DNA from: Pseudomonadota bacterium | GTDB lineage: Bacteria > Pseudomonadota > Alphaproteobacteria > Rhizobiales > Xanthobacteraceae | Reading direction: 5' to 3' | Assembly: GCA_023388935.1 (NCBI GenBank) | Contig: JAEWFG010000250.1 | Span: forward strand, 1-30,522 | DNA length: 30,522 nt | Part shown: positions 1 to 7,484 of the stretch, piece after piece | Position numbering within the stretch: position 1 is the first letter of the stretch | How the letters are laid out: every line of letters begins with the position of its first letter | Program-made: the position numbers and the translations under genes | The notes under the pieces: model-generated | Told to the model about the DNA's origin: nothing | Databases searched by the model: none | Seen by the model: only the letters and a program-made list of their open reading frames with translations

Positions 1-330
1 GCTTGCAGAAGAAATTTTCGACCAGATGGCGCCATTTGTACATTTCCTTGTCGATGGCGAGAGGTTTGGCGCGACGCGGATGCTGGGAGATGACGGCCTT
101 GGCGCCGCGTTTGTCGAGCTCAGCGATGATGGCATTGCTGTCGAACGCCTTGTCGGCGATCAGCGCATCGAAGGCCACCCCTTCGATGAGCGGCGCAACG
201 CCGACCGTGTCGAAGCGCTGTCCGGGCAGCAGCACGAAACGCACGAGATTTCCGAGCGCATCGGTGAGCGCCAGAATTTTGGTGGTCATGCCGCCTTTCG
301 AACGGCCGATGGCCTGGCTTTGAGTCCCCC
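1..330 (-). CDS. IS5-family transposase, C-terminal frame (orfB), partial
   Basis: This is the -1 frame continuation of the transposase, open from the A4G5 run to the window edge. It reads GGMTTKILALTDALGNLVRF, then ADKAFDSN with the second catalytic Asp. Near the edge, YKWRHLVENFFCK matches the Y-(2)-R-(3)-E-(6)-K signature that carries the catalytic Glu. An ATG at 289 overlaps the orfA stop as ATGA, so translational coupling could also make a separate product. Otherwise it would be expressed as an OrfA-OrfB fusion by frameshifting. The last residues fall outside the window. The frame has no internal stop here, so the element may be intact. Confidence 0.75.
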
Positions 331-654
331 TTTTGCGCCCTGTCCGTGACGGTGGACCTTGACGATGGTGGCGTCGACCATGGCGTATTCCATGTCCGGC
401 GCGTCCGAGACCGCCTCGAACAGGCGCTTCCACACATCCGCCTTCACCCAGTCGCGGAAACGCGTGTACACGCTACTCCAGTTGCCGAAGGCGCGCGGCA
501 GATCACGCCATGGGCTGCCCGTCCGGGCGATCCATAGCACCGCCTCGACAAACAGCCGGTTATCCTTGCCGCTGCGGCCGGGATCGCTCGGTTTGCCAAG
601 ACATAGCGGCTCCATCTTCGCCCATTGGGCGTCAGTCAAAACGAATCGGTCCAT
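286..654 (-). CDS. IS5-family transposase, N-terminal frame (orfA)
   Basis: This frame encodes the first 122 residues of a DDE transposase that would insert the surrounding element. The N-terminus (MDRFVLTDAQWAKMEPL) and the segment GSPWRDLPRAFGNWSSVYTRF are the usual IS5/IS427 DUF4096-type DNA-binding region. MVDATIVKVHRH near residues 91-102 carries the first catalytic Asp. The frame stops at 286-288, but homology continues in the -1 frame after an A4G5 run (minus strand GCAAAAGGGGGAC, about 323-335). That is the expected position for programmed -1 frameshifting in this IS group. Alone it would be inactive. The family is clear; that frameshifting actually happens is inferred. Confidence 0.85.
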   Translation of the reverse strand: MDRFVLTDAQWAKMEPLCLGKPSDPGRSGKDNRLFVEAVLWIARTGSPWRDLPRAFGNWSSVYTRFRDWVKADVWKRLFEAVSDAPDMEYAMVDATIVKVHRHGQGAKGGLKARPSAVRKAA

Positions 655-719
655 CCCAAGCTTGAATCACAGCCAAGCCAGAATGAGAATCCTGAATCCC
701 AACAGACCCTAGGGAAGTG

Positions 720-850
720 AAAGCGCCGCTCAACCCATAGGGGAGCGGCGCAATTCAGTGCGGCGTGTTCCTGTCTACACTAACGGCCCCCAAGTGGTGG
801 ACCGTACCGGTACTGCCCCGGCGATTCCGCGTTTCTCTTAAATCTGACGG
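720..850 (-). ncRNA. Permuted tRNA-like / tmRNA-acceptor-like small RNA (candidate)
   Basis: On the minus strand a tRNA-type 3' half precedes its 5' half. The 3' half has a 5-bp stem with a 7-nt loop (GCCGG, GGCAGTA, CCGGT; 806-822), then ACGGTCC (799-805) and ACCA (795-798). After a 5-nt spacer comes GGGCCGT (783-789), which pairs with all seven bases of ACGGTCC. The third pair is G-U, the alanine identity element shared by tRNA-Ala and tmRNA. A D-arm-like hairpin follows (GTGT/ACAC, 765-780). A 3' half upstream of a 5' half is the known arrangement of alphaproteobacterial two-piece tmRNA genes. However, no ANDN-type tag frame is present before the hairpin at 723-751 or the IS at 710. It may be an ssrA fragment, an IS-disrupted copy, or another tRNA-like RNA. 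The pairings are seen; the identity is inferred and the ends are approximate. Confidence 0.4.
723..751 (-). terminator. Strong stem-loop, terminator-like for a minus-strand transcript
   Basis: Arms GCGCCGCTC (723-731) and GAGCGGCGC (743-751) are perfectly complementary, and an inner CCC/GGG pair tightens the loop. Read on the minus strand the stem is followed by TTTCACTT, a short and imperfect U-tract. It sits between the tRNA-like element and the IS end, so it may terminate the tRNA-like RNA. A structural role within that RNA is the alternative. Confidence 0.5.
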
Positions 851-1102
851 CACCCATATCACATTTTGGCCTTTGCTGCATCTCGAACCGTAAAGAAATA
901 TTAAAAGCAGAATCAATGCCTTATGGGCTGATCTTGCCGTGGCTACGTCTGGTGAAACATCGCCAATCGAAACCGGCTCTGGCAGATGCAGGGCGGATTG
1001 CCGACATCCAGCCTCGCCGGAACCGTGACACCATCGCTATCGGCACATTCCGTCGTGATCTGGCCTGATTATTCCGCTCTGGACGGACCGGCCGGCCGAT
1101 GG
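851..1102. other. Non-coding stretch with no recognised feature
   Basis: Together with its flanks this belongs to a 492-base gap between the IS and the aminotransferase gene. Short AT-rich patches near 890-910 could hold a minus-strand promoter for the tRNA-like RNA. I see no convincing gene, repeat or second structure here. Confidence 0.4.
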
Positions 1103-1117
1103 TTAATCGCGTCTTAA
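1103..1117 (+). promoter_or_regulatory. CtrA-type binding site (TTAA-N7-TTAA)
   Basis: TTAA at 1103-1106 and TTAA at 1114-1117 are separated by exactly seven bases within GGTTAATCGCGTCTTAACC, a hyphenated palindrome. This matches the full consensus of the alphaproteobacterial cell-cycle regulator CtrA. It lies about 86 bases before the aminotransferase start, in the only sizeable gap ahead of the ftsK transcription unit. Whether CtrA binds here, and whether it activates or represses, is inferred. Confidence 0.55.
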
Positions 1118-1202
1118 CCTCGCCCTATCTATGGTGAACTGAACCGCTTCCCGCCGGTGGCTTCGTGCGACCGGCAGTTCCAAGAGTGCTGGCGCCCAAC
1201 GA

Positions 1203-2417
1203 ATGGCTATGACCGCTTCATCCCGTGCGCCGCAGGGCAGTGGAAGCTCCGATTCCGAACGCTCGCCCTTCATTCGGCTGAACGAACTCCTGGCGCCGCA
1301 TCAGCCAGGTAAGCCCTTGATTACGCTTGCGGTCGGCGAGCCCCAGCATCCGGTGCCGGATTTCGTCGGCCCGGTGCTCGCAAGGCATATTGCCGAGTTC
1401 GGCCGTTATCCTCTCGGCAAAGGCATCGATCCGTTCCGCAAGGCTGCCAGCACTTGGCTGTCGTCGCGCTTCAACCTGCCGCGACCGCTCGACCCCGAGA
1501 GCGAGGTCCTCGTCCTCAATGGCAGCCGCGAGGGACTGTTCTTCGCGGCAATCACTGCGGCGCGCTATGTCGGCCCGCGCCCCGGCAAGCCCGCTATCCT
1601 GATGCCGAACCCGTTCTATCCGGTCTATGGCGCCGGCACCCGCGCGGCCGCTTGCGAGCCGGTTTATCTCGCGACCACGGTCGAAAACGGCTTCCTGCCC
1701 GATCTCGACGCCATCGACGAGGCGACGCTGGCGCGCACGGTCGCGTTCTATCTGGCGTCGCCCGCCAATCCGCAGGGCTCGGTCGCCTCACCTGACTATT
1801 TCAGGCGATTGAAGCAGCTCGCCGACCGCTACGGCTTCGTGATCCTGAGCGACGAGTGCTATTCGGAAATCTACACCCGCAAGGCGCCGGGCAGCGCGCT
1901 CGAATGCGCAGGCCCCGACTTCACCCGCGTCGTCGCGTTCCAGTCACTGTCGAAGCGGTCCAACCTGCCGGGCCTGCGCGTCGGTTTCGCCGCCGGCGAC
2001 AAGAAATTCATCAGCATGTTCCTCGAGCTGCGCAATGTCGCAGCGCCTCAGGTGCCGGTGCCGCTCCAGCACGTTGCGACCGTTGCTTACGGTGACGAGG
2101 CGCATGTCGAGGAGAACCGCAGGCTCTACCGCATCAAGTTCGACCTCGCCGACCAGATCATTGGCAATCGTTACGGCTATCGCCGACCCGACGCCGGATT
2201 CTGCGTCTGGCTCAATACGTCCGAACGCGGCGACGACGAGTCCGTGACCCTGAGGCTGTTCAAGGAAGCAGGCGTGCGCGTGGTGCCCGGCAGCTATCTG
2301 GCGCGGCCCCAGCCCGACGGCTTCAATCCCGGTGCGGGCTACATTCGCCTGGCGCTGGTGCAGGATGGTGAGACCACGGCGCAGGCGCTGCACCGCCTGG
2401 TCGAGACTCTGGGTTAG
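1203..2417 (+). CDS. PLP-dependent aminotransferase, class I/II (DapC/AspC-like)
   Basis: This 404-residue fold-type I aminotransferase would act in the cytoplasm. SPANPQG (186-192) and DECYSEIY (217-224) are the usual cofactor-pocket motifs. SLSKRSNLPGLRVGF places the Schiff-base lysine at Lys251. The SLSKRSNLPG form resembles N-succinyl-diaminopimelate aminotransferase (DapC) in lysine and peptidoglycan precursor synthesis, but aspartate aminotransferase relatives share it, so the substrate stays open. An in-frame ATG six bases downstream is a possible alternative start. The stop is eight bases before ftsK, so the two are probably cotranscribed, and a CtrA-type site lies upstream. Coupling a cell-wall precursor enzyme to ftsK would make sense but is inferred. 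Confidence 0.85.
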   Translation: MAMTASSRAPQGSGSSDSERSPFIRLNELLAPHQPGKPLITLAVGEPQHPVPDFVGPVLARHIAEFGRYPLGKGIDPFRKAASTWLSSRFNLPRPLDPESEVLVLNGSREGLFFAAITAARYVGPRPGKPAILMPNPFYPVYGAGTRAAACEPVYLATTVENGFLPDLDAIDEATLARTVAFYLASPANPQGSVASPDYFRRLKQLADRYGFVILSDECYSEIYTRKAPGSALECAGPDFTRVVAFQSLSKRSNLPGLRVGFAAGDKKFISMFLELRNVAAPQVPVPLQHVATVAYGDEAHVEENRRLYRIKFDLADQIIGNRYGYRRPDAGFCVWLNTSERGDDESVTLRLFKEAGVRVVPGSYLARPQPDGFNPGAGYIRLALVQDGETTAQALHRLVETLG

Positions 2418-2425
2418 GCGGGCCC

Positions 2426-4906
2426 ATGAGCATGTCGGCAATCGAACGTGTCATTCCCCTGGTCGGCCATTTGCCGCCATCGATCCGCGAGGGGCTGACA
2501 CGACGCCTCCGCGAACTCACCGGGTTTGGCCTGATCACATTGTCGGGCGTCGCCTCGGCGGCGCTGACGACCTGGTCGGTGCAGGATCCAAGTCTTAGCC
2601 ACGCGACATCGCGGCCGATCCGCAACATCCTCGGTTATGCTGGTGCGATCGGCGCCGACCTTGCGATGCAGATCCTCGGGCTCGGCGCCATCATGCTGGT
2701 CCTGACCGTCGCGGTCTGGGGCTGGCGCATGATGACCCATCGCCCGTTCGACCGTGAAGCGCTGCGGCTCGGCTGCTGGATTCTCTGCACGGTGATCGCG
2801 GCGGGCTTCATGAGCTGCTGGCCGCATGGCGGCGCCTGGCCGCTGCCGACCGGCCTCGGCGGCGTGGTCGGCGATGCCCTGGTGCGCGCGCCTGCGGTGA
2901 TCTTCGGACCGCCGGGCATGATCTATCGCATGGTGCTCGGGGTCATCCTGTTCGTCGCGATGGCCGCGACCTTTCTGATCGCCTGCGGCCTCGGCGCACG
3001 CGAGCATGACGACGAGCTCGCCGAGATCGAGGATCACGACAAGCCACTCGATGAAGATGCGGACAGCGATCGCGGCTCGGTGTCCCTGGGCTGGCTGTTC
3101 CATGCATTGATGAGCACGAAGGCGCGGCTGATCTGGCTGGTCGGCGCCGCTTACCGCTCGCTGGTCTCGAGCGGACCGAAGACCAAGGCCGTTGCGTTCA
3201 ACCGTCAGGAACCCAATCTCGGCGGCGGCCGCACCGCACCGTCGATCTCGCCGCAGTCCGAAGATGAGGACGACGAGGACGAGCACGAAGAAGAGGAAGA
3301 CGAGGAGGAGGAAGAAGAGGAGGAGCCGGCCGCGCGCGCACCGCGCAAGAAGGCTGCATTGAAGGCGGCTTCCAAGAAATCCTCCGACAAGTTCGATCTT
3401 CCCTCCGTCTCCATGCTGGCCGCGCCGAAGGCCGGCGATCGCCAGCCGCTCAGCAAGGCCGAGCTGGAAACCAATTCGCGCGCGCTCGAAGGCGTGCTGC
3501 AGGATTTCGGCGTGCGCGGCGAGATCGTGAAGGCAAATCCGGGCCCCGTGGTCACGCTGTACGAGCTGGAGCCGGCGCCCGGTATCAAATCGTCACGCGT
3601 GATCGGCCTGGCCGACGACATCGCCCGCTCGATGAGCGCGCTGTCGGCGCGCGTCGCGGTCGTGCCCGGCCGCAACGCCATCGGCATCGAACTGCCGAAC
3701 GCGCATCGCGAAAAGGTTTATCTGCGCGAATTGCTGGTGGCGAAAGAGGCGACCGAGACGGTTGCGAAGCTGCCGCTCTGCCTCGGCAAGACCATCGGCG
3801 GCGATCCCGTCATCATCGACCTCGCCCGCACGCCGCACATGCTGATCGCCGGTACCACCGGCTCCGGCAAGTCGGTCGCCATCAACACCATGATCCTCAG
3901 CCTGGTCTACCGGCTGCGCCCGGACCAGTGCCGGCTGATCATGGTCGATCCGAAGATGCTCGAACTCTCCGTCTATGACGGCATTCCCCATCTGCTCACG
4001 CCCGTCGTGACCGACCCGAAGAAGGCGGTCGTCGCGCTGAAATGGGCCGTGCGCGAGATGGAAGAGCGCTACAAGAACATGGCCAAGCTCGGTGTGCGCA
4101 ACATCGACGGCTACAATGCGCGCCTGCTCGAGGTGAAGGCCAAGGGCGAAGAGCCGACGCGCACGGTGCATACCGGCTTCGACAAGGAGACCGGCAAGGC
4201 GATCTACGAAGAAGAGAAACTCTCGCTCGAGCCGCTGCCCTACATCGTCATCATCGTCGACGAAATGGCCGACCTGATGATGGTCGCCGGCAAGGACATC
4301 GAAGGCGCGGTGCAGCGTCTCGCGCAGATGGCGCGCGCCGCCGGCCTGCATGTGATCCTCGCGACGCAGCGTCCGTCGGTCGACGTCATCACCGGCACCA
4401 TCAAGGCCAACTTCCCGACCCGCATCGCCTTCCAGGTCACCTCCAAGATCGACAGCCGCACCATCCTCGGCGAGATGGGCGCCGAACAGCTGCTCGGCCA
4501 GGGCGACATGCTCTACATGGCCGGCGGCGGTCGCATCAGCCGCGTTCACGGGCCTTTTGCGTCGGACGAAGAAGTCGAGAAGGTGGTGCGTCACCTGAAG
4601 ACCCAGGGACAGCCGGAGTATCTCGAGGCGGTCACGGCCGAAGAGCCCACCGAGGACGAGGACGGCGCGGTGTTCGACGCCACCGGCATGGGCGCGGATG
4701 GCGGCGGCGACCTGTTCTCGCAGGCCGTTGCGATCGTCAAACGCGACCGCAAGGCCTCGACCAGCTACATCCAGCGCCGGCTCCAAATCGGATACAACCG
4801 CGCGGCGTCGCTGATGGAGCGTATGGAACTGGAAGGCATTGTCGGACCCGCCAACCACGCCGGCAAGCGCGAGATTTTGGTCGAGGAAGAAGACAGCCAT
4901 ATGTGA
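2426..4906 (+). CDS. ftsK: DNA translocase FtsK
   Basis: This 826-residue protein is a septum-anchored hexameric DNA pump that clears and aligns the terminus during division. The N-terminal ~200 residues hold four hydrophobic membrane segments. A very acidic linker (about residues 278-302, long Glu/Asp runs) is followed by a Lys/Ala-rich stretch. The motor carries Walker A GTTGSGKS at 476-483, Walker B IVDEMADL with Asp612-Glu613, and ATQRPSVDVITG. The C-terminal segment from DLFSQAVAIVKRDRKAS to the end is the gamma winged helix that reads KOPS sequences and contacts XerD. The length is normal for alphaproteobacteria. It starts eight bases after the aminotransferase stop. The lolA-like gene follows closely. 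Confidence 0.97.
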   Translation: MSMSAIERVIPLVGHLPPSIREGLTRRLRELTGFGLITLSGVASAALTTWSVQDPSLSHATSRPIRNILGYAGAIGADLAMQILGLGAIMLVLTVAVWGWRMMTHRPFDREALRLGCWILCTVIAAGFMSCWPHGGAWPLPTGLGGVVGDALVRAPAVIFGPPGMIYRMVLGVILFVAMAATFLIACGLGAREHDDELAEIEDHDKPLDEDADSDRGSVSLGWLFHALMSTKARLIWLVGAAYRSLVSSGPKTKAVAFNRQEPNLGGGRTAPSISPQSEDEDDEDEHEEEEDEEEEEEEEPAARAPRKKAALKAASKKSSDKFDLPSVSMLAAPKAGDRQPLSKAELETNSRALEGVLQDFGVRGEIVKANPGPVVTLYELEPAPGIKSSRVIGLADDIARSMSALSARVAVVPGRNAIGIELPNAHREKVYLRELLVAKEATETVAKLPLCLGKTIGGDPVIIDLARTPHMLIAGTTGSGKSVAINTMILSLVYRLRPDQCRLIMVDPKMLELSVYDGIPHLLTPVVTDPKKAVVALKWAVREMEERYKNMAKLGVRNIDGYNARLLEVKAKGEEPTRTVHTGFDKETGKAIYEEEKLSLEPLPYIVIIVDEMADLMMVAGKDIEGAVQRLAQMARAAGLHVILATQRPSVDVITGTIKANFPTRIAFQVTSKIDSRTILGEMGAEQLLGQGDMLYMAGGGRISRVHGPFASDEEVEKVVRHLKTQGQPEYLEAVTAEEPTEDEDGAVFDATGMGADGGGDLFSQAVAIVKRDRKASTSYIQRRLQIGYNRAASLMERMELEGIVGPANHAGKREILVEEEDSHM

Positions 4907-5002
4907 GGCGAGCCGCCTCAGAGCGGTCATTTCACGCAAAAACGATATCCGCTTTTGCCCGAAATCACGGTAAAAGGGCGCCTAGCCATACAGGACGACG
5001 CG

Positions 5003-5815
5003 TTGATCAGACATCCGGACATTCGATTCGCTGCCACCATCGCTGCGCAAAGCACGCGCATGGCCGGAGTGCTTCTCGTCACCGCCGCGATGGTGACCGC
5101 TGCGTCGGTCGCGCAGACCGTGCCCGTGCCGAAGCCTGCCCCGAAGGGCCGCGATGCTGGGTCCTCCGCCGGAGGACCTGCGATCACCGGCACGACACAG
5201 ACGCCGCCGAATCCGATCATCCCGGATCCGCGCCGCAACGTGCCGAGCAGCATCTTCCAGACCTTCGATGCGAACCAGAAGGCGCAGGCCGCCAAGATCA
5301 GTGCCTACCTGTCCTCGCTTCAAACCCTGGTCGGGAATTTCGTCCAGGTCGGCCCCGACGGCAGCAAGACGCAAGGCGACTTCTACATCCAGAAGCCGGG
5401 CAAGGTCCGCTTCGAATATGATGCGCCGAACCCGATCGACATCGTCGCCGACGGATCGTCGCTGGTGGTGCGCGACCGCAAGCTTGCGACCCAGGACGTC
5501 TATCCACTGTCGCAGACACCGCTGCGCTTCCTGCTGTCTGACCGCATCGACCTGATGAAGGACACCAACGTCGTCAACGTCACCGCCGACGATCTCTTCA
5601 CCAGCGTCACCATCGAAGAGAAGCAGGCGCTGGTCGGCACAAGCCGCCTGATGCTGATGTTCGGTGCCAAGGACGGCCAGTTGAAGCAGTGGACCGTCAC
5701 CGATCCGCAGGGCTACGACACGACGATCGCGGTCTACAATCTGGACTCGAGCAAGAAGCTCGATCCCGGCATGTTCAAGATCGACTTCACCAATTACGGC
5801 CCGTCGCCGGGATAA
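5003..5815 (+). CDS. lolA: LolA-like outer-membrane lipoprotein carrier protein
   Basis: This is a periplasmic chaperone of the LolA fold, which ferries lipoproteins released by LolCDE to the outer membrane. A basic N-terminus and a hydrophobic stretch (MAGVLLVTAAMVTAASVAQT) form a signal peptide, followed by a Pro/Gly-rich linker. The LolA domain starts near ANQKAQAAKISAYLSSLQTLVGNFVQVGPDG. It includes GDFYIQKPGKVRFEYDAPNPIDIVADG and ends ...LDPGMFKIDF. I chose TTG 5003 (270 aa) because AGGA lies seven bases upstream. The frame is also open from TTG 4955, and an ATG at 5060 is possible. The downstream neighbour xthA is separated by a repeat. Family confidence is high; the start is uncertain. 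Confidence 0.88.
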   Translation: MIRHPDIRFAATIAAQSTRMAGVLLVTAAMVTAASVAQTVPVPKPAPKGRDAGSSAGGPAITGTTQTPPNPIIPDPRRNVPSSIFQTFDANQKAQAAKISAYLSSLQTLVGNFVQVGPDGSKTQGDFYIQKPGKVRFEYDAPNPIDIVADGSSLVVRDRKLATQDVYPLSQTPLRFLLSDRIDLMKDTNVVNVTADDLFTSVTIEEKQALVGTSRLMLMFGAKDGQLKQWTVTDPQGYDTTIAVYNLDSSKKLDPGMFKIDFTNYGPSPG

Positions 5816-5817
5816 AG

Positions 5818-5945
5818 CTCTCGTGTCCCGGACGCGACGCAGCGCGTAAGCGGTGCGGCGCAGAGCCGGGACCCGGAATGCCGCACGATGGGCCCCGACT
5901 CTGCAGCGCGTCACTTCGTGCCGCGCAGCGTCCGGGGCACGAGAG
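5818..5945. repeat. REP-like inverted repeat, 'GTCCCGGACGC' family
   Basis: The left arm begins CTCTCGTGTCCCGGACGC (5818 on) and the right arm ends GCGTCCGGGGCACGAGAG (to 5945). Inner arms near CAGAGCCGGGACC and GGGCCCCGACTCTG also pair, so the unit folds into one long branched hairpin. It fills the gap between lolA and xthA. It resembles the mobile intergenic repeats common in Bradyrhizobium and relatives, and it contains no gene. Confidence 0.85.
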
Positions 5946-6023
5946 ATTGTCGTGGATGGATAGAGTCGGCGAACAGCGCACGGGTGCTCCCCCCGCATTA
6001 ATCCATGCTAAGACGCATTCCTC

Positions 6024-6839
6024 ATGCGTCTTTCCCTGACAACCTGGAACATCAACTCGGTGCGGCTGCGCATCGATCTCGTCGCGAAATTCCTCAAGAG
6101 CGCGCGGCCCGACGTGCTGTGCCTCCAGGAGACCAAATGCATCGACGATGCTTTTCCGCTGAAGCGCTTCAAGCGCCTCGGCTATGAGCACGTCGCGCTG
6201 AACGGGCAGAAGGGCTATCACGGCGTCGCGATCGTCTCGAAGATTCCGTTCGAGTCCACGGACATCCGCACCTTCTGCGACAAGCTGGATTCGCGCCACA
6301 TCTCGGTGTCGTTCGGCGAAAAGGCCAACATCGCAAGGCCGCTGGTGCTGCATAATTTCTACGTTCCCGCCGGCGGTGACATTCCCGACCCGGCGCTGAA
6401 CGAAAAATTCGACCACAAGCTTCGCTTCCTCGACGAGATGAAGGCGTGCGAGCCGCTGCATCCGCGAGGGCAGGACCGTCACATCCTGGTCGGTGATCTC
6501 AACGTCGCTCCCCACGAGAACGACGTGTGGTCGCACAAGCAGCTTCTGAAAGTGGTCTCGCACACGCCGATCGAAACTGAGAAGCTCAAGGCGGCGCTGG
6601 AAGCCGGCGAATGGATCGACGTCGCGCGCGAGCGCATTCCGATGTCGGAAAAGGTCTATACGTGGTGGAGCTACCGCTCCGCCGACTGGACCGTCGGCGA
6701 TCGCGGCCGCAGGCTCGACCACATCTGGGTCTCGCGCGCGCTGAAGGACGCGGTCAGAGATTTCAAGATCCTGCGCGACGCGCGGAACTGGGAGCGTCCG
6801 TCGGATCACGTGCCGGTGACGGTGACGCTGGACGTGTGA
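6024..6839 (+). CDS. xthA: Exodeoxyribonuclease III
   Basis: This 271-residue enzyme of the exonuclease III / AP-endonuclease family cuts at abasic sites and degrades one strand of duplex DNA from the 3' end in base-excision repair. The domain spans the whole protein. WNINSVR (8-14) is followed by LQETK with metal-ligand Glu36, GDLNVAP with Asp158 and Asn160, RLDHIW with Asp232, and SDHVPV with the catalytic Asp261-His262 pair. All expected active-site residues are present. It is preceded by a weak ribosome-binding site and a long repeat, so it probably has its own promoter. It converges on the small cyclic-nucleotide-binding gene, with another repeat in between. Confidence 0.95.
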   Translation: MRLSLTTWNINSVRLRIDLVAKFLKSARPDVLCLQETKCIDDAFPLKRFKRLGYEHVALNGQKGYHGVAIVSKIPFESTDIRTFCDKLDSRHISVSFGEKANIARPLVLHNFYVPAGGDIPDPALNEKFDHKLRFLDEMKACEPLHPRGQDRHILVGDLNVAPHENDVWSHKQLLKVVSHTPIETEKLKAALEAGEWIDVARERIPMSEKVYTWWSYRSADWTVGDRGRRLDHIWVSRALKDAVRDFKILRDARNWERPSDHVPVTVTLDV

Positions 6840-6845
6840 TCTCTT

Positions 6846-6969
6846 GTCATTCCGGGGCGCGACGAAGTCGCGAGCTATGATGCGCAATTGCGCATCTGAG
6901 AATCCATTCAACCACTATCTCCGACGCTCAATGGATTCCGGACTCGCGCTGCGCGCGCCCCGGAATGAC
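6846..6969. repeat. REP-like inverted repeat, 'GTCATTCCGGGGC' family
   Basis: Outer arms are GTCATTCCGGGGCGCG (6846-6861) and its counterpart CGCGCCCCGGAATGAC (6954-6969). A second nested pair is GAATCCATT (6900-6908) with AATGGATTC (6930-6938). The 18-base perfect palindrome GATGCGCAATTGCGCATC sits at 6879-6896. The unit lies between two convergent genes, where it could act as a bidirectional transcription barrier. Confidence 0.85.
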
Positions 6970-6980
6970 GAATGGAGCGG

Positions 6981-7424
6981 CTACGACGTCAGCTTTGCGC
7001 CCGCCATCAGGATGTCGCTGGCGATCTGGCTGGAGCGGACCGCGAATTCGTCGCGGAGGCGGAGGGCGGCGGCCGGGTCGCTTTCGAGCACGCGCTGGAA
7101 CAGGCTGCGCGCGACACGGATGACGGAGGAGTGCTCCAGCGCGACTGCGCGCGACGGCCGCTTCATCGGCACGACCAGTGCAAGCTCGCCGATCAGTGCG
7201 CCGGGACCCGCGATCATTTCGGCGCCGGCGCCGTCGTCGACCCGGAAGGTGCCACGCTGGACCACGTAGCCGGCATCGGCGTCGTCGCCGAGATTGAACA
7301 GGATGTCGCCGCGGACCAAGTTACGCTGCTCTGAACCGATCGCCAGCATACGCAACGAAGCGTCTCCCAACAGGCGCAGTGTCGGGACACGCTCGAGAAG
7401 CGCTACGTCATCGTCGATTGACAT
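6981..7424 (-). CDS. Stand-alone cyclic-nucleotide-binding domain protein
   Basis: This 147-residue protein is a single CAP/PKA-type cyclic-nucleotide-binding domain with no DNA-binding helix-turn-helix and no membrane segment. The phosphate-binding cassette is recognisable: GALIGELALVVPMKRPSRAVA (75-95), with Glu80 and Arg92 in the positions that contact the ribose and phosphate in cAMP binders. A short helical tail follows. It is transcribed 60 bases behind the CenR/OtpR-type regulator. In Brucella the otpR gene is, to my knowledge, followed by a gene annotated as a cAMP-dependent protein kinase regulatory subunit, and this looks like the same pair. It may bring a nucleotide signal to the two-component pathway. 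Its ligand and partner are unknown. Confidence 0.8.
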   Translation of the reverse strand: MSIDDDVALLERVPTLRLLGDASLRMLAIGSEQRNLVRGDILFNLGDDADAGYVVQRGTFRVDDGAGAEMIAGPGALIGELALVVPMKRPSRAVALEHSSVIRVARSLFQRVLESDPAAALRLRDEFAVRSSQIASDILMAGAKLTS

Positions 7425-7484
7425 TCCGGTCCGAGGCTCAAGGAACGCGCGAATTTACGGCGAATCGCGCGCTTCCGAAACGTA

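Larger units (their letters stand above)
1..710 (-). mobile_element. IS5-family insertion sequence (IS427-like group), truncated by window edge
   Basis: This is one end of an IS5-family element read on the minus strand. Its transposase is split into two overlapping frames, typical of the IS427 group. The outer end appears to lie near 708-710, where the minus strand reads GGGTCTGTTGGGATTC, a plausible terminal inverted repeat. A CTAG at 709-712 could be the target site. The other end is outside the window, so neither the second inverted repeat nor a target duplication can be confirmed. The family call rests on the transposase, and the exact boundary is inferred. Confidence 0.8.

Noticed and set aside
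3205..3687. Minus-strand frame with a long serine run
   Set aside because: The serine run is the reverse reading of the Glu/Asp-rich linker in FtsK, so it is not an independent gene.
3593..4939. Long minus-strand open frame opposite ftsK
   Set aside because: It is a shadow of the FtsK motor domain. The translated sequence is low-complexity His/Asp/Arg-rich and matches nothing recognisable.
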